Source of the DNA: Porticoccus sp964608185
Lineage (GTDB): Bacteria; Pseudomonadota; Gammaproteobacteria; Pseudomonadales; Porticoccaceae
Direction of reading: 5' to 3'
Assembly (NCBI GenBank): GCA_964608185.1
Contig: CAZSMR010000002.1
Span: forward strand, 1-64,000
Length of the DNA: 64,000 bases
Shown here: in pieces, positions 63,242-64,000 of the stretch
How the letters are laid out: each line of letters starts with the position of its first letter
How positions within the stretch are numbered: position 1 is the first letter of the stretch
Notes under the pieces: model-generated
Seen by the model: only the letters and a program-made list of their open reading frames with translations
What the model was told of the DNA's origin: nothing
Database searches by the model: none
Position numbers and translations under genes: made by a program

Positions 63242-64000
63242 TATTTGTTTCTTCTATAAGAAATTGGGCTAGCAATGGAACTGGTCTGCCAGTTGAGCCC
63301 TTAGAGACTCCTCCTTTCCATGCTGTTCCAGCAATATCTAGATGAGCCCATGTATAATCTTTTGTGAAGCGAGCAAGAAAACATGCAGCAGTAATTGTCC
63401 CTGCTGCTCGACCACCAATATTTGCCATATCAGCAAAATTACTTTTTAGTTGGCTATCATACTCGTTCCAGAGTGGTAATCTCCAAACCCGATCTCCACT
63501 TGTATATCCCGCAATCTCAAGATTTTTTGCTAGCTCATCGTCATTCGATAACAAACCACTGGCGTGACTTCCTAAAGCCATTACGCATGCCCCGGTTAAG
63601 GTTGCAATGTCTATGACACTTTTTGGTTTGTATCGAGCAGCGTATGTTAATGTGTCACATAGAACTAACCGTCCTTCTGCATCAGTATTTAGGATCTCAA
63701 TAGTTTGGCCAGACATACTTTTAACAATATCACCTGGCTTAATTGCTTTTCCTCCTGGCATATTCTCTACTGCGGGTATCATGCCTATTACATTGAGATC
63801 TAGATTTATGGTGGTTAGCATAGAAAAAACACCTAAAACAGCAGCTGCACCACACATATCATATTTCATTTCATCCATAGCAGCACCTGGCTTTAGGCTT
63901 ATACCTCCTGAATCAAAGGTAATTCCTTTTCCTACTAAAACTATGGGTTTATTTTTTTTGTTGTTAGAACCGGTATATTTTAGAATTATCATTTTAGCAG
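63234..64000 (-). CDS. pepA: Leucyl aminopeptidase PepA, C-terminal part
   Basis: The gene enters from the right edge, so the N-terminal domain is not visible. The catalytic M17 domain is clear: VGKGITFDSGGISLKP carries the metal-binding Lys and Asp, EMKYDMCGAAAVLG follows, and NTDAEGRLVLCDTL carries the Asp and Glu ligands and catalytic Arg. It cleaves N-terminal residues using two divalent metal ions. In some relatives PepA is also a DNA-binding accessory protein for Xer recombination. The internal ATG at 63992 is not the start; codons continue to the edge. Confidence 0.96.
   Translation of the reverse strand, partial: AKMIILKYTGSNNKKNKPIVLVGKGITFDSGGISLKPGAAMDEMKYDMCGAAAVLGVFSMLTTINLDLNVIGMIPAVENMPGGKAIKPGDIVKSMSGQTIEILNTDAEGRLVLCDTLTYAARYKPKSVIDIATLTGACVMALGSHASGLLSNDDELAKNLEIAGYTSGDRVWRLPLWNEYDSQLKSNFADMANIGGRAAGTITAACFLARFTKDYTWAHLDIAGTAWKGGVSKGSTGRPVPLLAQFLIEETNND

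Noticed and set aside
1..64000. tRNA, rRNA, CRISPR arrays, insertion sequences
   Set aside because: I scanned the intergenic spaces on both strands by eye and saw no T-loop/acceptor pattern, no regularly spaced repeats and no transposase. A covariance-model search would be needed to be certain for small RNAs.

Overview
The window is a 64 kb piece of an AT-rich bacterial chromosome, almost certainly from a gammaproteobacterium. The evidence is a series of gene neighbourhoods typical of that class: miaA-hfq-hflX-hflK-hflC-hisZ-purA, rpsP-rimM-trmD-rplS beside ffh and ypjD, xerD-dsbC, recJ-prfB-lysS, serB divergent from an AhpA/YtjB protein, the efp/epmA/epmB set, and holC-pepA next to valS. Low GC, short intergenic spaces and a mostly core gene set would fit a free-living aquatic, perhaps marine, lineage with a small genome, but the sequence does not fix the genus. 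Two runs of exactly 100 N inside nrdJ show that this is a scaffolded draft assembly. I saw no tRNA or rRNA genes, no CRISPR array, no insertion sequences and no prophage.

Region by region: (1) 1-1.3 kb holds the tail of scoA, scoB (3-oxoacid CoA-transferase) and slyD. (2) 1.5-8.4 kb holds the B12-dependent ribonucleotide reductase nrdJ, interrupted by assembly gaps, then gcvT and gcvP without gcvH. (3) 8.4-11.8 kb, on the minus strand, holds a YbfF-like hydrolase, a succinate-semialdehyde-type dehydrogenase and an AraC regulator that seems to start at ATT. (4) 12-19.3 kb is a complete propionyl-CoA to succinyl-CoA operon (mutase, pccB, pccA, meaB, epimerase). (5) 19.3-24.3 kb holds ATP sulfurylase divergent from a pseudoazurin-type copper lipoprotein, a CmoA-like methyltransferase, HMG-CoA lyase and a cytoplasmic parvulin. 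(6) 24.3-36.9 kb holds ahpA-like/serB, the EF-P lysylation genes, and the miaA to purA block. (7) 37-41.9 kb holds a Fur-box-associated FTR1 iron permease with a His-rich exported partner, a NUDIX hydrolase, a DUF1289 protein, a CorC-like protein and YpjD. (8) 42.2-45.9 kb holds ffh and the rpsP operon. (9) 46-59.9 kb holds xerD, dsbC, hom, thrC, tonB/exbB/exbD, a HopJ-family protein, an unknown small protein, recJ, uup, prfB (with its programmed frameshift) and lysS. (10) 59.9-64 kb, minus strand, holds valS, holC and the C-terminal part of pepA.

Put together, the genes describe an aerobic heterotroph that breaks down leucine and propionyl-CoA-yielding compounds (HMG-CoA lyase, ScoAB, PCC, MCM). 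It depends on cobalamin for both propionate metabolism and DNA precursor synthesis. It also carries an ATP sulfurylase of the homo-oligomeric type and a copper electron carrier next to each other, which is suggestive of, but does not prove, sulfur or nitrogen redox chemistry. Most of the window is ordinary core genome. The least explained items are the AraC gene with a non-ATG start and its paired direct repeats, the heme-less cytochrome-c5-like leader on the pseudoazurin lipoprotein, and the His-rich partner of FTR1. I found no convincing new multi-gene defence or mobile system.
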